NCBI GenBank assembly: GCA_025765615.1
Contig: JAIVFJ010000008.1
Location: 434,001-498,000, forward strand
From: Zopfochytrium polystomum
Taxonomy: Eukaryota; Chytridiomycota; Chytridiomycetes; Chytridiales; Chytridiaceae
DNA length: 64,000 bases
Reading direction: 5' to 3'
Shown here piece after piece: positions 29,255 through 40,463 of this stretch; position 1 is the first letter of the stretch, and each line of letters starts with the position of its first letter. The translations under genes were made by a program, and so were the position numbers. The notes below the pieces were generated by a model. That model worked only from the letters and a program-made list of their open reading frames with translations. It was not told where the DNA came from and made no database searches.

Positions 29255-29655
29255 CAATGTACCCTCCGCGATCTACTCAGCGTGTAACCTGGAGCCCCAG
29301 AACACCAGTGTTTCCTTGATACAAGACCGTATCCAGCGCCATTGGGTCCTTTGAAGGATGGGCGCGGTTAAGGGGGAAATCAACCACGCATAGTAATAAT
29401 CGCGTAGAAAGAGCAATTAAAGCAATCACTAGCCTAGAAGAAGAGATACCCTCAGATTCTCGTTCTGGACTGAAAGGACGCGTCAGGCTAGAAATGTGAT
29501 TAGAGAATAAAGAGAATAATAAGAAGAATTAAGTTCTAAATTAAGAAACTCGGTCGCCTCACTTCTACCTCGTCCCCACGCCTTGGAGCTACCATTGTTT
29601 ACCCTCTCAGTCAACTTAAAAACCTAAACAGTAGACCAACAGCAATGAGTTGCTT
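29255..29655 (+). other. AT-rich insertion inside copia-3 gag
   Basis: About 400 bp of different composition separates the basic gag tail from the zinc knuckle. Its edges carry similar words (GTAGATGTCAATG and GTAGTTGACAATG) that may be a decayed target duplication. Identity unknown; it could be a small non-autonomous element. Confidence 0.35.
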
Positions 29656-29659
29656 CAGT

Positions 29660-30590
29660 AGTTGACAATGTTGTCATCTGTCACCAATGTGGCCTCAAGA
29701 ACCACTATGCCCGAGACTACCTTGCAAAGAAGGCAGATGCCGCAGAAGCCCTTGTTGCAGCCCTGGACGTCTCAGAGTCTCTCAGCGAGCATGAGACTGA
29801 GTCTCACTACAGTGATTCAGGCTAGTCAAATTTTCACTTGGCCCGAGGCCCCCACCTCAGGCGTGCCAAAAGAGAACCTCCAACTTCTGCTCTGCACCTC
29901 ATGTTCCAAATCTGTTGCCCTCCTCTCATTGCACTCAGACATCTTCAAAGAGTCCCCAATCGTTGTTGACACTGGCTGCCCAAGGATCATTCTCAAAGAC
30001 CTCACCAGTTCACCTCATACAAAGAGAAAGACTCTACCATCAGCACCATAGATGAGGAGTCCTCACCACTCAAGACAAAGGGATCTGTCTCAGCGAGGAT
30101 TCCTCTACCAAACTGTGTCGAAATTGTCATCAAGAAAGCATTCTACGCACCAACTGCATTATACAGTCTCATCGCCACCAATGACATTGAGAGAGACAGG
30201 AAGTTCTTTGTCTCTATGGATGTAAATAAACCTGGCACCATATTCAACAGAAGCAATAGAACTCCTGTTGGTTGTTGCACCAAACACCTAGGGCTCCACT
30301 TCCTCGTCACCAAGAATTTGAGACTTCACCATCTCAGCCATGCCTCTGCTGCCATCATCGCCCTTGTCCACTGCAAACACTACCCAAGCTCAGACAGGCC
30401 ACCACCTGTCGTGAGCAAGGCCGAGAGGCTCTGGATTGCGGAGGTTGAAAGACTTCATTGCGCCCTGGGACATGTCGGCTTCCAGCACCTTGGCTACATG
30501 CTCCACCACCAGACAACAGCAGACCTACCACCCATCGATGCTTCGTACCCACAAAGTGCCAAACTGCCCCTCACAAGAGCCTAGCTGGGA
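29660..30590 (+). pseudogene. copia-3 knuckle, protease and pre-integrase
   Basis: The knuckle reads CHQCGLKNHYARDY, with the last Cys replaced by Tyr. Protease VVDTGCPRIILKDLT and an ARIPLPNCVEIVIKKAFYAP segment follow in another frame. The pre-integrase motif LHCALGHVGFQHL is next. The coding sequence is cut at 30566 by the SINE; the CxxC half of the zinc finger (CQTCVAAK) appears only after it. Confidence 0.65.
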
Positions 30591-30846
30591 AAGCATGGGG
30601 GGTCTGGGTATCTGTCACTCAAGGGCCGAGGGTTCAAGTCACGACGCCAGCTGTTGACGGAACAAGAAAGAGTATGGTCTTGATTCACAAGGAGTGGCAC
30701 GGTGGAGATGCCTGACGACCCTGTAAGTCCGTAGTGCATGGGGTGGGTTTGCTGAGGTGATACCTGGACGTAGTCTATAACGGTTCACTGTTGATGGCGC
30801 TTTCTCTTCCCGTCGGCCCTTCAGGGCTGGACCAATATAAAAAAAA
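30566..30846 (+). mobile_element. tRNA-related SINE with 17-bp target duplication
   Basis: 281 bp flanked by CCACAAAGTGCCAAACT at 30549-30565 and 30847-30863. The head carries a B-box-like GGTTCAAGTC (about 30631) and an A-box-like TAGCTGGGAAAG. The element ends in ATAAAAAAAA. A perfect long target duplication, a pol III-type head and an A tail are the marks of a SINE mobilised by a LINE. Joining the flanks restores the copia-3 zinc-finger reading (TKCQTC). Confidence 0.82.
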
Positions 30847-30863
30847 CCACAAAGTGCCAAACT

Positions 30864-31482
30864 TGCGTTGCTGCCAAGGTGTGCCAAAAGCCATTCGTGA
30901 GGGGGGGATTTGGGGACATCAGTGTTAATCTCCCATCACTTTCAGACTTGGATGACCCTGCATATGAGAAAGCAGTCCAATCAATTGCAGAAGCAGAACA
31001 GCATGCTACTTCAGCAGAAAACCCAGCAGAAATAGCAGCACCAGGGTAAGGGGGAGCACAGCAGCACACCAGCTCCAGGACCAAAGAAGCAAGGTCGCCC
31101 ACACAAGCCATCATCACCAGTGAGACCACCGTCAGTGAGCATCTCAGCATAGCCTCCACCACCAACAGCTGCGCCTGCACCAGATGTCAAGCAGTAGCCA
31201 CCACCCAAACAGAAGCGCGGCACAACAAAGAAACCGGCAGCAGTCGCTGGACAGGAGCCACCCCCTAAGAGGAAGCCAGGCTGACTGAGGAAACACCCAA
31301 TTCCACCTGACCCAGTGAGTCACTCCAAACTTCATTAAACTAATTCTTTCTTTTCTACACCATTCCCTTTTCAATTTCCCTCTTCACAACCAAAAAAATT
31401 CAAAACCATTAACGTCACCTCACTTTGCCCCACACTATTGCGCACAGGAAGCCTCAGCATCAGCCACTGCCAATGCCCCAGA
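30864..31482 (+). pseudogene. copia-3 tail, basic Pro/Lys-rich
   Basis: After CVAAKVCQKPFVRGGFGDI the frame continues to SAENPAEIAAPG and then stops. A nearby frame gives a GRPHKP AT-hook-like motif and repeated PPPK segments, interrupted by three stops. Whether it belongs to copia-3 or to another gene is uncertain. Confidence 0.35.
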
Positions 31483-31790
31483 TGTTATGAATCACCTTCT
31501 GGAACCTTCTGGAACCTTCTAGAACATTCCTTCATGGAACCTTGTGGAACCTTCTGGAACCTTCTTTGCTTTCCTGACTTGTCTTGTTGTCATTGGTATC
31601 ATTGGTATCATTGTATTACTAATTGCTCTTTCTGGAACTTTCTTGGAGTCTTGACAAGGAACACTCTCAAAAGGTATAAAAGGGGGATGGGGGACCTGTC
31701 CCATCCCTCAAGTGAATTATTGTTTCCAATACAATCACCACTCCTCTCAGTTCCTTGTCTGCCTTGCCTTGTCCTGCCATGTTCCTGACA
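31483..31790 (+). mobile_element. solo family-B LTR
   Basis: 308 bp with the perfect target duplication CCAGA (31478-31482 and 31791-31795). HSE pentamers lie at about 31500-31565 and a TATAAAAG box at about 31675. Without the LTR and one duplication copy, the reading frame on the left (SASATANAP) continues into the frame on the right. Confidence 0.93.
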
Positions 31791-32168
31791 CCAGAGACCT
31801 TTCCTCCCAGCGACGCAAGGGGTGGTTGGCCCAGCAATCTGGAGAATTTGCCCAGGTCCAGTGCAGAGGCTCATCAGCAGGCAGGTCAGGATGGTGAAGG
31901 CCCTGCATCGCCAGACGTCTCGAGTTCTCTATCCGCAAGGGGTATTGACAGGCCCAGTGGTGAAGTGGACCCCACTGCATCAGGCAAAGTGCTACCTGCT
32001 GACAGCGCCCCTGTTGTGCAAGACGTGCTGTTTGCGTGTGAGCCTGACGAGGACTTAGACGACAACAATATCCAGTCAGTCTACGAGTCTGAGAAGGAAC
32101 AGAAGAACTTGAAACATGCTGTGGCATGGACGGTGTGGCTGGCGCACAAAGGGAAATCAGCAGGTTAG
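31791..32168 (+). pseudogene. ORF 3' part interrupted by solo LTR, unknown function
   Basis: An acidic open frame of about 125 codons (SSAEAHQQAGQDGEG ... CEPDEDLDDNNIQSVYESE) ending at 32168. Its 5' side lies before the LTR. No family is recognised; it could be the tail of copia-3 or of another element. Confidence 0.35.
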
Positions 32169-32788
32169 GCCCAAAGGGGAGGGGGAGGGCACTGGACAAC
32201 CTTTTCTTTACCTTTTGCCTTATTCGGCTCTCCATGTATTTTTACTCCTACCCTATTGAAGTTCACTCCTCAGCAGCATTTTCCCATATATTTTCACTTC
32301 CTTTCCCTGCCACAGTTTTCCCAGATCAGCCAATTGATTTGGGTTTTTCATCCGAGCAGGGGCTTCAAGCACTGTTCCCCAGTTTCTTACCTCTGGAGGA
32401 TTTTGTTTGAAGTCCAGGAAGGGCGTGTGTGCAAGGGGGAGTTTTGGAATATGCCCTGGTGTGTGATAATCAAGAGGGAGAAGAAGAAAAAAGTTGATCA
32501 CAGACCTGACTTGTCACCTGCCTTCCACCGTCGTCGGCTGGGCGTGGGCTGCCAGATTTCAACAGATTTCAATATGCTTGAGAATTTGTGCCAAAAAAAA
32601 ACTCTACACTGTTAATACATATATTATTTTCCGAGGTTTTTTAACGTTCAAATGAGAACGAAAATTTGGGCTCAATGCGTTCTACCGATTAAAACACTTT
32701 TCTCTCGTTCCTTTCTTCTTTTCACAAGCGCAGCAGGCTCTCAAATTAGGCCGCCTGTCTCCCAGAGCGACTACGGTTCGTCGATCCC
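32169..32788. other. intergenic, no gene seen
   Basis: Lies between the broken ORF and the 3' end of the chitinase gene. It is T-rich at 32200-32350 and probably contains the chitinase 3' untranslated region on the minus strand. Confidence 0.5.
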
Positions 32789-35337
32789 TCACCAAAACAG
32801 AAATCGCTGTTGCGGATCTTGATCTATCGTCCACACATGCGTTCCTCCAAGGCATCGAGCTTTTGCAAGTCTGTCTTTTGCACTTGCGTACATGCGATCG
32901 GTATCACCGAAAGAAGGTAAGCGGCAATGGTGAATGAGCACAGTAGAACTCACCGAAATGTGTCAGGTGAATCAACAGTAACCCAGTCTCCGCTGCCTGG
33001 GCGTATGTACCAAACTGTGCCCTGATCGGAGTCAACTTGTGGAATGGCACCATCGTCCCAATCTCTTGCTACATCCACTGCAAAAACAATGCCGCTTGTG
33101 CCCGAGCAGGTTCCCTTCGCTGCTCCTTCGGGAACGTACTCACAACCTGTACCAGTTCCAGAGCCAGGCGAGATTGCCGCATTACAAGTCGTTGGATCGC
33201 TGCTCGTTGACGCAAGGCGATACGAGCGTCCGTAGTATGCGAGCCCAAGGAGGATTTTAGAGGGCGGGAGGCCAAGGCTGATGAACGTGTCCAGGGTCGA
33301 CGTGATAACCGGGTTGCCCGTGTTAGTGCCCGTCAATGAGCCACCGCTACTTTCGTCATACGACATCTGGCGGTTACGGTCGCAACGAATTATCGCTTAA
33401 ATAACAAAATTCGGAGGGAAAGGGCATGAACGAGAACGAACTTACTAAATTGATGAAATCGGCGTACACCGCGATGTCTCTCAACGGAAACTGGGTTGTC
33501 GCAAACCCAGCAAAAGGCACAGCTACAGTTATGATTCGATTTGGTCCCAGTACCTCTCGAAGAACTGCGAGAAGCTGAGCAAAGTTATCCCCGTCGCTAC
33601 CGGGAATAACATTTCCTGCTGAGTCCAAATAACTTCTTGGGTATTCCCAATCCTGCGGGAGGGGAGCATTGTATGACACGTTAAATCAGGAAACACACAG
33701 CAGAAAATAGGACTTGCTCACCAAATCCACACCAACAAAGCCATATTTGTCCAAAGCTTGCAAAACGGATGTTGCAAAATTGCGGCGGCCATCGTCAGAG
33801 CTGGCAATTGGAAGGAACAACAGATCGTAACCCCAACCCCCGATCGATAGGATAAGTTTGACGCCTAAATCCGTCATACTCTTCACATAGCGCTCATCGT
33901 CAGAGTTGATGCTGACACTCGAGCCTAACAGTTGACCGAAAGCGAAGAGCAGATAGTGCTAAGTGTGTCCAAAGATGAAGCGTTATTCACAGTGCCAAAC
34001 AACTATGCCAAGAAGGTTCCTACCCATTTCGACAAGTCGATTGAATCTACGTTGAACGCACAACTGCCCGTTCGGTATTGCGACCTGCGTAAGGTTGAAG
34101 ACCAAACTTTTTAAATGGGTCTGAATGTGAGTTGAGGGTTTTTTTACCATGATGCAACGTAGCCGAAGCGAGCAGGCCCAAGACCGCGACAAAACCCATA
34201 TCCATCGTTGCCAGCGGCGGATCCGGCGTCGATACTGCCGTTTTGGCTTGGGCCAACGACCACGGTCAGGACTTCTGTCTCAATTGCGGTTGTAAGGCGA
34301 GTGCGAGTAACGGTCCGTGTTCGCGGTGGCACGGGTGTAGTGAAAGAAGGGTCCAGCTGCTTGACGCGCACCGTCGTAGTGATTGTAATAGTTGTATCAT
34401 CCACAAGAACTCCGCCAGAGCCGACGCTTTCACTGAGCGTTTCGCTCACCGTGTCGGTCTGGTCAGTTCTCCGTGAGTGAGCAGGCCCGCTTTCTTCGTT
34501 GTTGCTCGGAGCGCCGGCCCACGCTCCGATTTCGCGACTTCGTCCATGCAAAACATACGCGGAGGAGAGATTTTGTACTTTGGTGCCCTTATTGTCGGCA
34601 TCTCCTAAGACGGGAGTGGTCGATACGCTGGTCGATCCGACAGCAAATTCTGTCGCAGCATTTCTTGGTGTTTGATTGCGACCAAGAGCCCATTTAGGAG
34701 GTGCTTCAAGAACGCCTGAATCATTGACTTCTGAATTGGTGCCAAAAACATCCAAAGGGCAAGTCACTTGGAAATCACACCGACCCAATGAAGCACAACA
34801 GACTGTGTCGTCCACGCAATCGAGCACAGTGCCAGCCGGATCTCCGGTGCAGACGAGGAAGGATTTCGGGCCAGCGCAGGTTAATGTTCCGAGTGGAACG
34901 GCAAGGCATGGTTGATCAAGAAGGGTGGGTTCCATATTCGCACTTAGTAAAGTTGGAGGTTGAGCTTGCCGACGCTGGCGTCTGTGGTGTTGCTGGTAAG
35001 GGATGGCTCTGTGGAAGTAATGGACGGAAGAACGTAGGTCCGCCTTGTTTCGTCCCTGGCCAGTTCCAATCCGCTTTGGAAAATCCAGTCGTAGCTGGCC
35101 GATAAGCTCACTTCCACTTTCCTCGATTTTGAAGTTGTTGTTTCTTGTGCCGTCGTCTCGCCTGTTGAAGGCGTCGTTTTCGGATTCAAAGTCAACGTGG
35201 CCAGCATCCGTTGTAGTGTGCGACAGAACGGGTGCAATAGATGTTGCGACGGATGCAAGGACGGCAGCCGAGAACAAGACATATCGAAAAGTGAGTTGCG
35301 ACGACGACGACGTCGGAGAGGCTGTGGCGGGGGTCAT
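32789..35337 (-). CDS. secreted GH18 chitinase with chitin-binding-like module
   Basis: Six exons on the minus strand: 34148-35337, 34085-34106, 33722-33958, 33446-33652, 32954-33366 and 32789-32882. They add up to 720 codons plus stop; all introns are GT-AG and 41-126 nt. Near the N-terminus is a hydrophobic signal (YVLFSAAVLASVATS), then basic sites (RRQRR). An eight-Cys block (CLAVPLGTLTC to CDFQVTC) recalls family-19 chitin-binding modules. A Ser/Thr-rich linker and the GH18 barrel follow: LILSIGGWG, GFVGVDLDWEYP, MSYDESSGG and LGGTHVWTIDQD. The proton-donor Glu is present; the usual first Asp of D-x-x-D-x-D-x-E is Val. It should cleave chitin at the cell wall or outside. The 22-nt exon 2 is the least certain. 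Confidence 0.85.
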
Positions 35338-35839
35338 TCCTTTTTTTTTTTTTTTTTCGTGTGAGGCCGAAGTGCAACATTTTTTTGCCTTGTGCGGAGT
35401 TGCCTCCTCGCAGACCGCCTCCGAAAGTCCGCTTAAAAATCACGTGTGGGACATACCTGCCTTGTCTATGAATGTTGCGTTGTGGAGAACGCCCAAACAA
35501 AGTGCGTTGGTTTGATTACCTTCTCCTGGCCTATACTCCTTTGATATATCTGAAGCTCCTTGGTAGCTTTTTGGATGGCGATAGTTAGACTTTGTCGCGA
35601 AAAGATTGAGCGACCCTCTTACCTTTTGCTGCGTGCGTCAGCAAGGAGGGTTATGGGCTCACGGGAGAAAAGCGGCTGGCCCCGGACCTCCGTTTTTCCC
35701 TGAACTGAACCTGAGCTCCGCCACTCCACAAATTGGGGTCAGTACTGTCGCCTTCTCTCATTGCAAAGCATTGTGCGGCGCAAAGCGCGGCGGCCTCATC
35801 GAAAACTTGTTGCCATCGGCAGAGCAGGTGTTCTTTCGC
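35338..35839. promoter_or_regulatory. divergent promoter region, chitinase / HPC2-like
   Basis: 502 bp between the start codons of the minus-strand chitinase and the plus-strand ubinuclein gene. Includes a T18-20 tract (about 35339-35358) and an AT-rich GATATATC near 35542. No canonical TATA box at a usual distance from either start is clear. Confidence 0.5.
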
Positions 35840-38530
35840 ATGGACTCGTTTCTTCGTCCACCTTCCGCTCTGCAAACCGCACCAGGCAAAACAAAGTGCC
35901 TCAGGATCCACGTTCCTATCAACACAGCCAATCCCAAATCCAATGTCTTTAGCGTCCCCCATCTTGCGAAGAGCCAAACACGCGTAAATGCACCATCGTC
36001 GAAGATCCATGACGATCCAACCCCCGCCACTCACTTGGGAGATGTGGAGATGAACGAGGCGATGGACATGTCGGAGGAAGGGAGAGCGGACCAGCAAAGT
36101 AACCCTGACAACGGAGGCGGTGATGGCGGCGTTGACAAGGAATATGTGGCCGACCCGCCAGGGAAGGGGCATCTGGTTTGGGACCCATCTTCTATTGCAA
36201 CCCACCTATCGTGGAGCTAAATTGATCCTCGCAACGTTTGATGGTAGAGACGTCGGCGCCTTCTCCCTGAAGACGAGTATGATATGGAGGACGGATTCAT
36301 TGACGATAGCGATGTTTACGGCGACGACAGCGGAGTGCAGATCATCGATGAATGGCGGTTCGGCTTTTTCGTGTGGAGGGGACCGATTGAAACCTTTTTC
36401 GACGATATGTGAGTGGAAGAACGAGCGCTTCCTTTTCATATTCAACAATAGACAGATCGTTTGCGGACGAATTTGAGCCGGCGAAGGCTCCACCAACACA
36501 AAAGAAGAAGCGAGCTCCCGCCGGCAACTCTAGCGGAATAAACGGAAAAAAACGACAGCTGGAGAAGACCTCAGCCCCGTTGTCACAGGCTCTTACAGCA
36601 AGCTCCTCCTCAAGCGCGGTGTCCGCGTCCACCCTCGTGATGAGTTCCGACGCAGCCGTGCAGCCAAACGTATCTTCAACCGCGGGCATTACTCTTACGC
36701 CGATAAAGTCGACTTCAAAGGCAAAAGTCAAATCTCCTCAGATGAGCGAGGGAACCGTCGACGTACCTGCAGAGCAAGAGTGTTTAGCGCCGACGACAAA
36801 ATCCTCAGACAAGTCTGAGAAATCTTGTAAAAAGCCGACCGACAGGAGTAACAAGGATGGAAAAGCAAGCAGCAGCAAACATCGTGTATCTGGTGTTTCG
36901 GAATCAACTGGCAGCAAATCTGATAGCAATCGCAAGCGCAAACATTCTGACATTGGCATGTCCGCGGTGACTGTCCCAATTGAGAAGAAAAAGAGATTGA
37001 GCGACACTGACCGGAAATCTCCAAATCTGTCGAAAGAGTCGAAAACACGACCGAATGAAGAAGCGTCGTCTTCGGCGTTCGAGACGACCGACTCCTACAA
37101 GAAGAAAAAGAAGAAACATCGAGACAGTTCTGAATACAAGAAGAAAGACTCGAGTATGATACTCAAGCGAAAGGAGGATAAAAAGGATAAGAAGAAGCTG
37201 GTGCGATTTTTGGACGCTTTCTTTAGGATCCAACTGAAGTTTGAGTCTTTTCCAAGCGAGATTTATCGAAAAAGGTGGCTGAAAAATTGAAAATATTCAG
37301 CGAGGCGGCCGCAAAAGGTACACTTGCACGGCTGGAACTCATCTTCTCACCCCAAGTTTGATCTTAGAGTCTTTTGAGGAGCGCAAGACCTTCCCGGATG
37401 CTTTGAAGCCTGTACTCCTTGAACTCGGAGTGCTGGCTCACAGGAACAATGAGTTTTCAGAAAACTTATTTCGTCATTTAAAGAATAGTCTCCCCTACAA
37501 CACCTTTACCATCAAGGTACGCATATTATTATTCAAAGTTTCATCTGAACCTGCCAAAGAGACTTTTAGGGAGACTAATTCTATCAGATGGAGTGCGTCG
37601 TCTTCGTGAAAGTCTCGAAAAGTCTTATGCAGACTTTAGAGGCATCGTTCAAACGTTGTGCGACCAGCAAGGTTTTTCGGAACCAATGTGATACTCAGAT
37701 GTTGACGTTGCAGCAGGATTGGAGGCCATCGCTGGAGCTCAGATTGCAAAGGTTGGCAGTGTGCCGGTATGTTTTACCTTACCTATTCATAGGCGGAGAT
37801 CTGCGACTCAGCCGACACCAACGTGACGCCCGACCGCGACCGAAAGAAGTTCAAATGGTCTGAGGAACTGCGCCTCTTGCTGTGGAATCTCCTCGTTCAA
37901 GAGTGGGAGCTGGAAGAACTTTTCAATACTGTTAAGTGCGTCGATTGTTTTATCGTTGCTGCCCGAAGAAGTTAAAAAAAAAAAACAAAAAAAAACTACT
38001 CAGGGTAATTGAAAATGACCCAGATCGCGGGACGGAAGCTACAGTCAGAAAGTCTGCTTACAGCAAAGTACTCCCCAGTCTATTCCTCCTCATCTCTGAC
38101 CCCAGTTTGTCAATAGTTGGTCGCTCTCTGGCCCGCTGGGCAGATGACTACTCTCGAAATATCCCAACAGTACAGCGCATACAAACGCCGGCTGGCATCA
38201 AGATTGTCTGCAAATGGGATGCCGGATGCACCTCTCCCGGGCTATCTGGAGAACGGGAGTATGTTATCATCTCCCTCCGACCGGGATATTCCGAAAGTCA
38301 TCAAGCTGGTTCGGGAAATTTTCCCAGACCCCAAGCAGGAGAAGAGAAAGGAAAAGGAGGAGAAGAAGAGGGAGAAAGAGAAGGAAAAGGCAGGGACAGC
38401 CTTTTCTGATGACAAAGGTCCCTTGCCCAATGGGCACCGTTCAACTGATGAGCCTGCCCAGCCTGGAGTTGCGGCACTTGCCAACGCAGAGAGTGCGTCA
38501 GGTCTCCCGCCATACGTCCAATCAATTTGA
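35840..38530 (+). CDS. HPC2: ubinuclein/HPC2-type HIRA complex subunit
   Basis: About ten exons. Supported introns: one within 36176-36249 (ends ambiguous), 36409-36455, 37201-37256, 37318-37367, 37517-37559, one at 37672 to about 37713, one starting 37767, 37936-38002 and 38068-38116. The Hpc2-related domain reads DEYDMEDGFIDDSDVYGDD ... WRFGFFVWRG. A long Lys/Ser-rich basic region follows. The ubinuclein middle domain then shows SLPYNTFTIK|RLLGRLILSDGVRRLRESL, FKWSEELRLLLWNL and LWPAGQMTT. A basic tail ends at 38530. Such proteins join HIRA and deposit histone H3.3-H4 independently of replication. Start ATG 35840 (MDSFLRPPS) is the best fit but is not proven. Confidence 0.82.
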
Positions 38531-39784
38531 AGAGTGCTTTTGTTTGGTAGGTCTGGGACCAACCCTCTTCCCTTTGGTACAATGGACACCGGAAGTTTTT
38601 GTCAAATGATATTGCGCGATGTCCCAAATTGGATGTTGTTGCTCAAATTCTCCCTCCAAATTTCCTGACACTTGCCAAAATATTATAAATATTGCTTGCT
38701 GAGATGCTAGTCGGCAGAATGCCTTGTTGATGCCCTCCAATTTTCAGTGAAACGCAGAATAGAAGAATTGAATCAACTTTACGCCGGCAACAAGAAGAGT
38801 ACAGTCCTGAAGCACAAGGAGTGATTTGTTCCAACGGTGATCAGCTGGGGTGGCCAGTGGGTCTTTGGTACTCTTGGTTCTGTCTCCGATCGCTGGCTCA
38901 GCCTGGTTTGCAGTCACATCCTCAAAAATGGCATTACCTCCTCCCAAGTGTGGGGCCACGAGGTTACCATGCGAATAATAAAAAGAAGAAAAAAAAAAAT
39001 CAACTTTTCTCTTGAGTGCCACCGTCCAGACTTCCCATACAAAGCATGATCGCAAAAAAAAAAGCTGGAGCGAGGAACTTCAAGAATTCAAAGCAAAACA
39101 ACCACTCTGCGTACAGAACCTGTATATGACGCGATGTGTCGGTGAATGCCGCTGGTTCAACCTTGAAAAAGCATTTCAATTGCTTTGCACCTGGATGTCG
39201 AGCAAATAATGTATTACTCAGTATTTCTGTCCTTGAAGAACGAGGGATGGTCATAATTCAGTAAAAATAAGAGAGACGATACATCTTTATCCGATATGTC
39301 GAATCAGTGCGACACATTTCCAACATATTTGAACAACGGTGGACTTCTCATTTAAGCATTTTAGTTACTACATTGGTGGGGTAAGCGGTGGTGCCTCCCT
39401 TGTCAACAGCCAACAAACGAACATGCTTTTGCTCTTTTTTTCTTTGGCTGCATGTGTGAGAATCACTCGCATCCTTGTCACATGTCACAATACAGTTTGT
39501 TTTTTGCTTCCACTCACTCCACCGTTCGTTAGCGCGCGGCACACTGTCACATTTGGTAGCAGCGGCTGCCTAGCCGTTGTTCCGACTGTTCGATCCGCCC
39601 AATCAACCGCTCTGTCAGTCCGATCCATTCGCTCCCATTCAATCCATTCGCGATCCATTCACAATCCATTCGATGCCACGCTCCCGCCATCCCGTTGTCG
39701 CTCGAGTGAGCAGCGGTGTCATTCGCTCGGATCAGTCACACGAACAAATCCAATCCATCTCCACACTCACTCGTTTGATCCATC
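38531..39784. other. intergenic, no clear gene
   Basis: A short reading after a possible acceptor (TTTTCAG at about 38742), VKRRIEELNQLYAGNKKS, ends at 38823 and could be an extra 3' exon of the HPC2-like gene. A-rich tracts lie at 38980-39000 and 39053-39062. Tandem ATCCATTC words lie at 39625-39680. Nothing else is supported. Confidence 0.4.
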
Positions 39785-40055
39785 ATGTCATCATATGGAC
39801 AACTTGGGGGCTTGTAGTCGTCGCCATGGAATTCATTGTCATTTCACAGATCTACAGATTCCGACACTGACTCTGACGTTGACGAAGGCGAAATGGATTC
39901 TTTTGCTCGTACTCCAACGCTCAATACTGCCCCATTGATTCCTCTTGCTACAACATCTTCCACGTTCCCACAGCAGCAGTCATTCGTCCAGCAGCATTTT
40001 CAGCAGCAGCAACTGCAGCAGCAACAGCCGCCCGTCCAGCCGATGCCCACACAAC
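39785..40055 (+). pseudogene. 5' part of an unknown gene, truncated by LTR-C
   Basis: ATG 39785 gives MSSYGQLGG. A GT-AG intron of about 35 nt follows (GTAGTCGTC to TTTCACAG). The next exon starts STDSDTDSDVDEGEMD and leads into a Gln-rich stretch (FQQQQLQQQQPP) that runs into LTR-C at 40056. The mix of acidic start and polyQ does not identify it; it could be a host gene or an element gag. Confidence 0.4.
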
Positions 40056-40463
40056 TGTTAGGTGGAACTGGTTAGCAGCAAGAGGCACAAGACAGACCTG
40101 AACCTATTGTGACTGTCAGTTATCGTTCTCACAATGCCCATGGGAGAGCAAGCCACCGCCAATGCAGACCTGGGCACTGGCTTGCACTGATGACAAATAC
40201 TCTGAGTATTAAGTGGAACAGAAACCTGGTGTCAACAGTTTTCCTCCTCCTCTGCTCAAGCAGATAATATAGGAGAGGTTCTTACACTGTGCCAGTCACT
40301 CTTGACTAGCAACTATTACAGCGTGCATATCATCATTATGTATCAATTATTGATAACAGAGTTTCTTTCTTTCTCTCTAAGTTGGGGAGAAGGACCACCC
40401 ACAAACACACATCTCCACTTCATTCACTCCTTCCACTCACTCACTCAGAGTAGACTGTTTACA
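40056..40463 (+). mobile_element. LTR family C, copy 2
   Basis: 408 bp, TGTTAGGTGG to CTGTTTACA. The left flank acaac matches the right flank of copy 1 (25959-25963), while its own right flank is tgggc. This suggests exchange between two insertions. Confidence 0.7.

Larger units (their letters stand above)
28108..31300 (+). mobile_element. copia-3 remnant
   Basis: Plus-strand pieces in copia order: a gag start at 28108 (MSVKLVHQALNNPIYFDTWYED), an Ala/Gly-rich tract, the gag body (28419-29057), a knuckle at 29668, protease (PIVVDTGCPRIIL), and the integrase zinc region split by a SINE. Stops and frame changes are frequent. RT and RNase H are absent and no LTRs were found. Confidence 0.7.

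Noticed and set aside
32700..32915. Plus-strand exon-like reading with a GTAAGC donor
   Set aside because: The opposite strand holds the last chitinase exon with the conserved LGGTHVWTIDQD motif, so the plus reading is a shadow.
34208..34915. Plus-strand open frames opposite chitinase exon 1
   Set aside because: The minus strand carries a 397-codon exon with signal peptide and Cys module continuing into GH18; the plus frames lack any motif.
37767..37792. A 26-nt ultra-short intron in the HPC2-like gene
   Set aside because: Removal keeps the frame, but acceptors giving about 32 nt or 80 nt also keep it, so the short form cannot be claimed. The 27-nt option at 37672 has 42-45 nt alternatives too.
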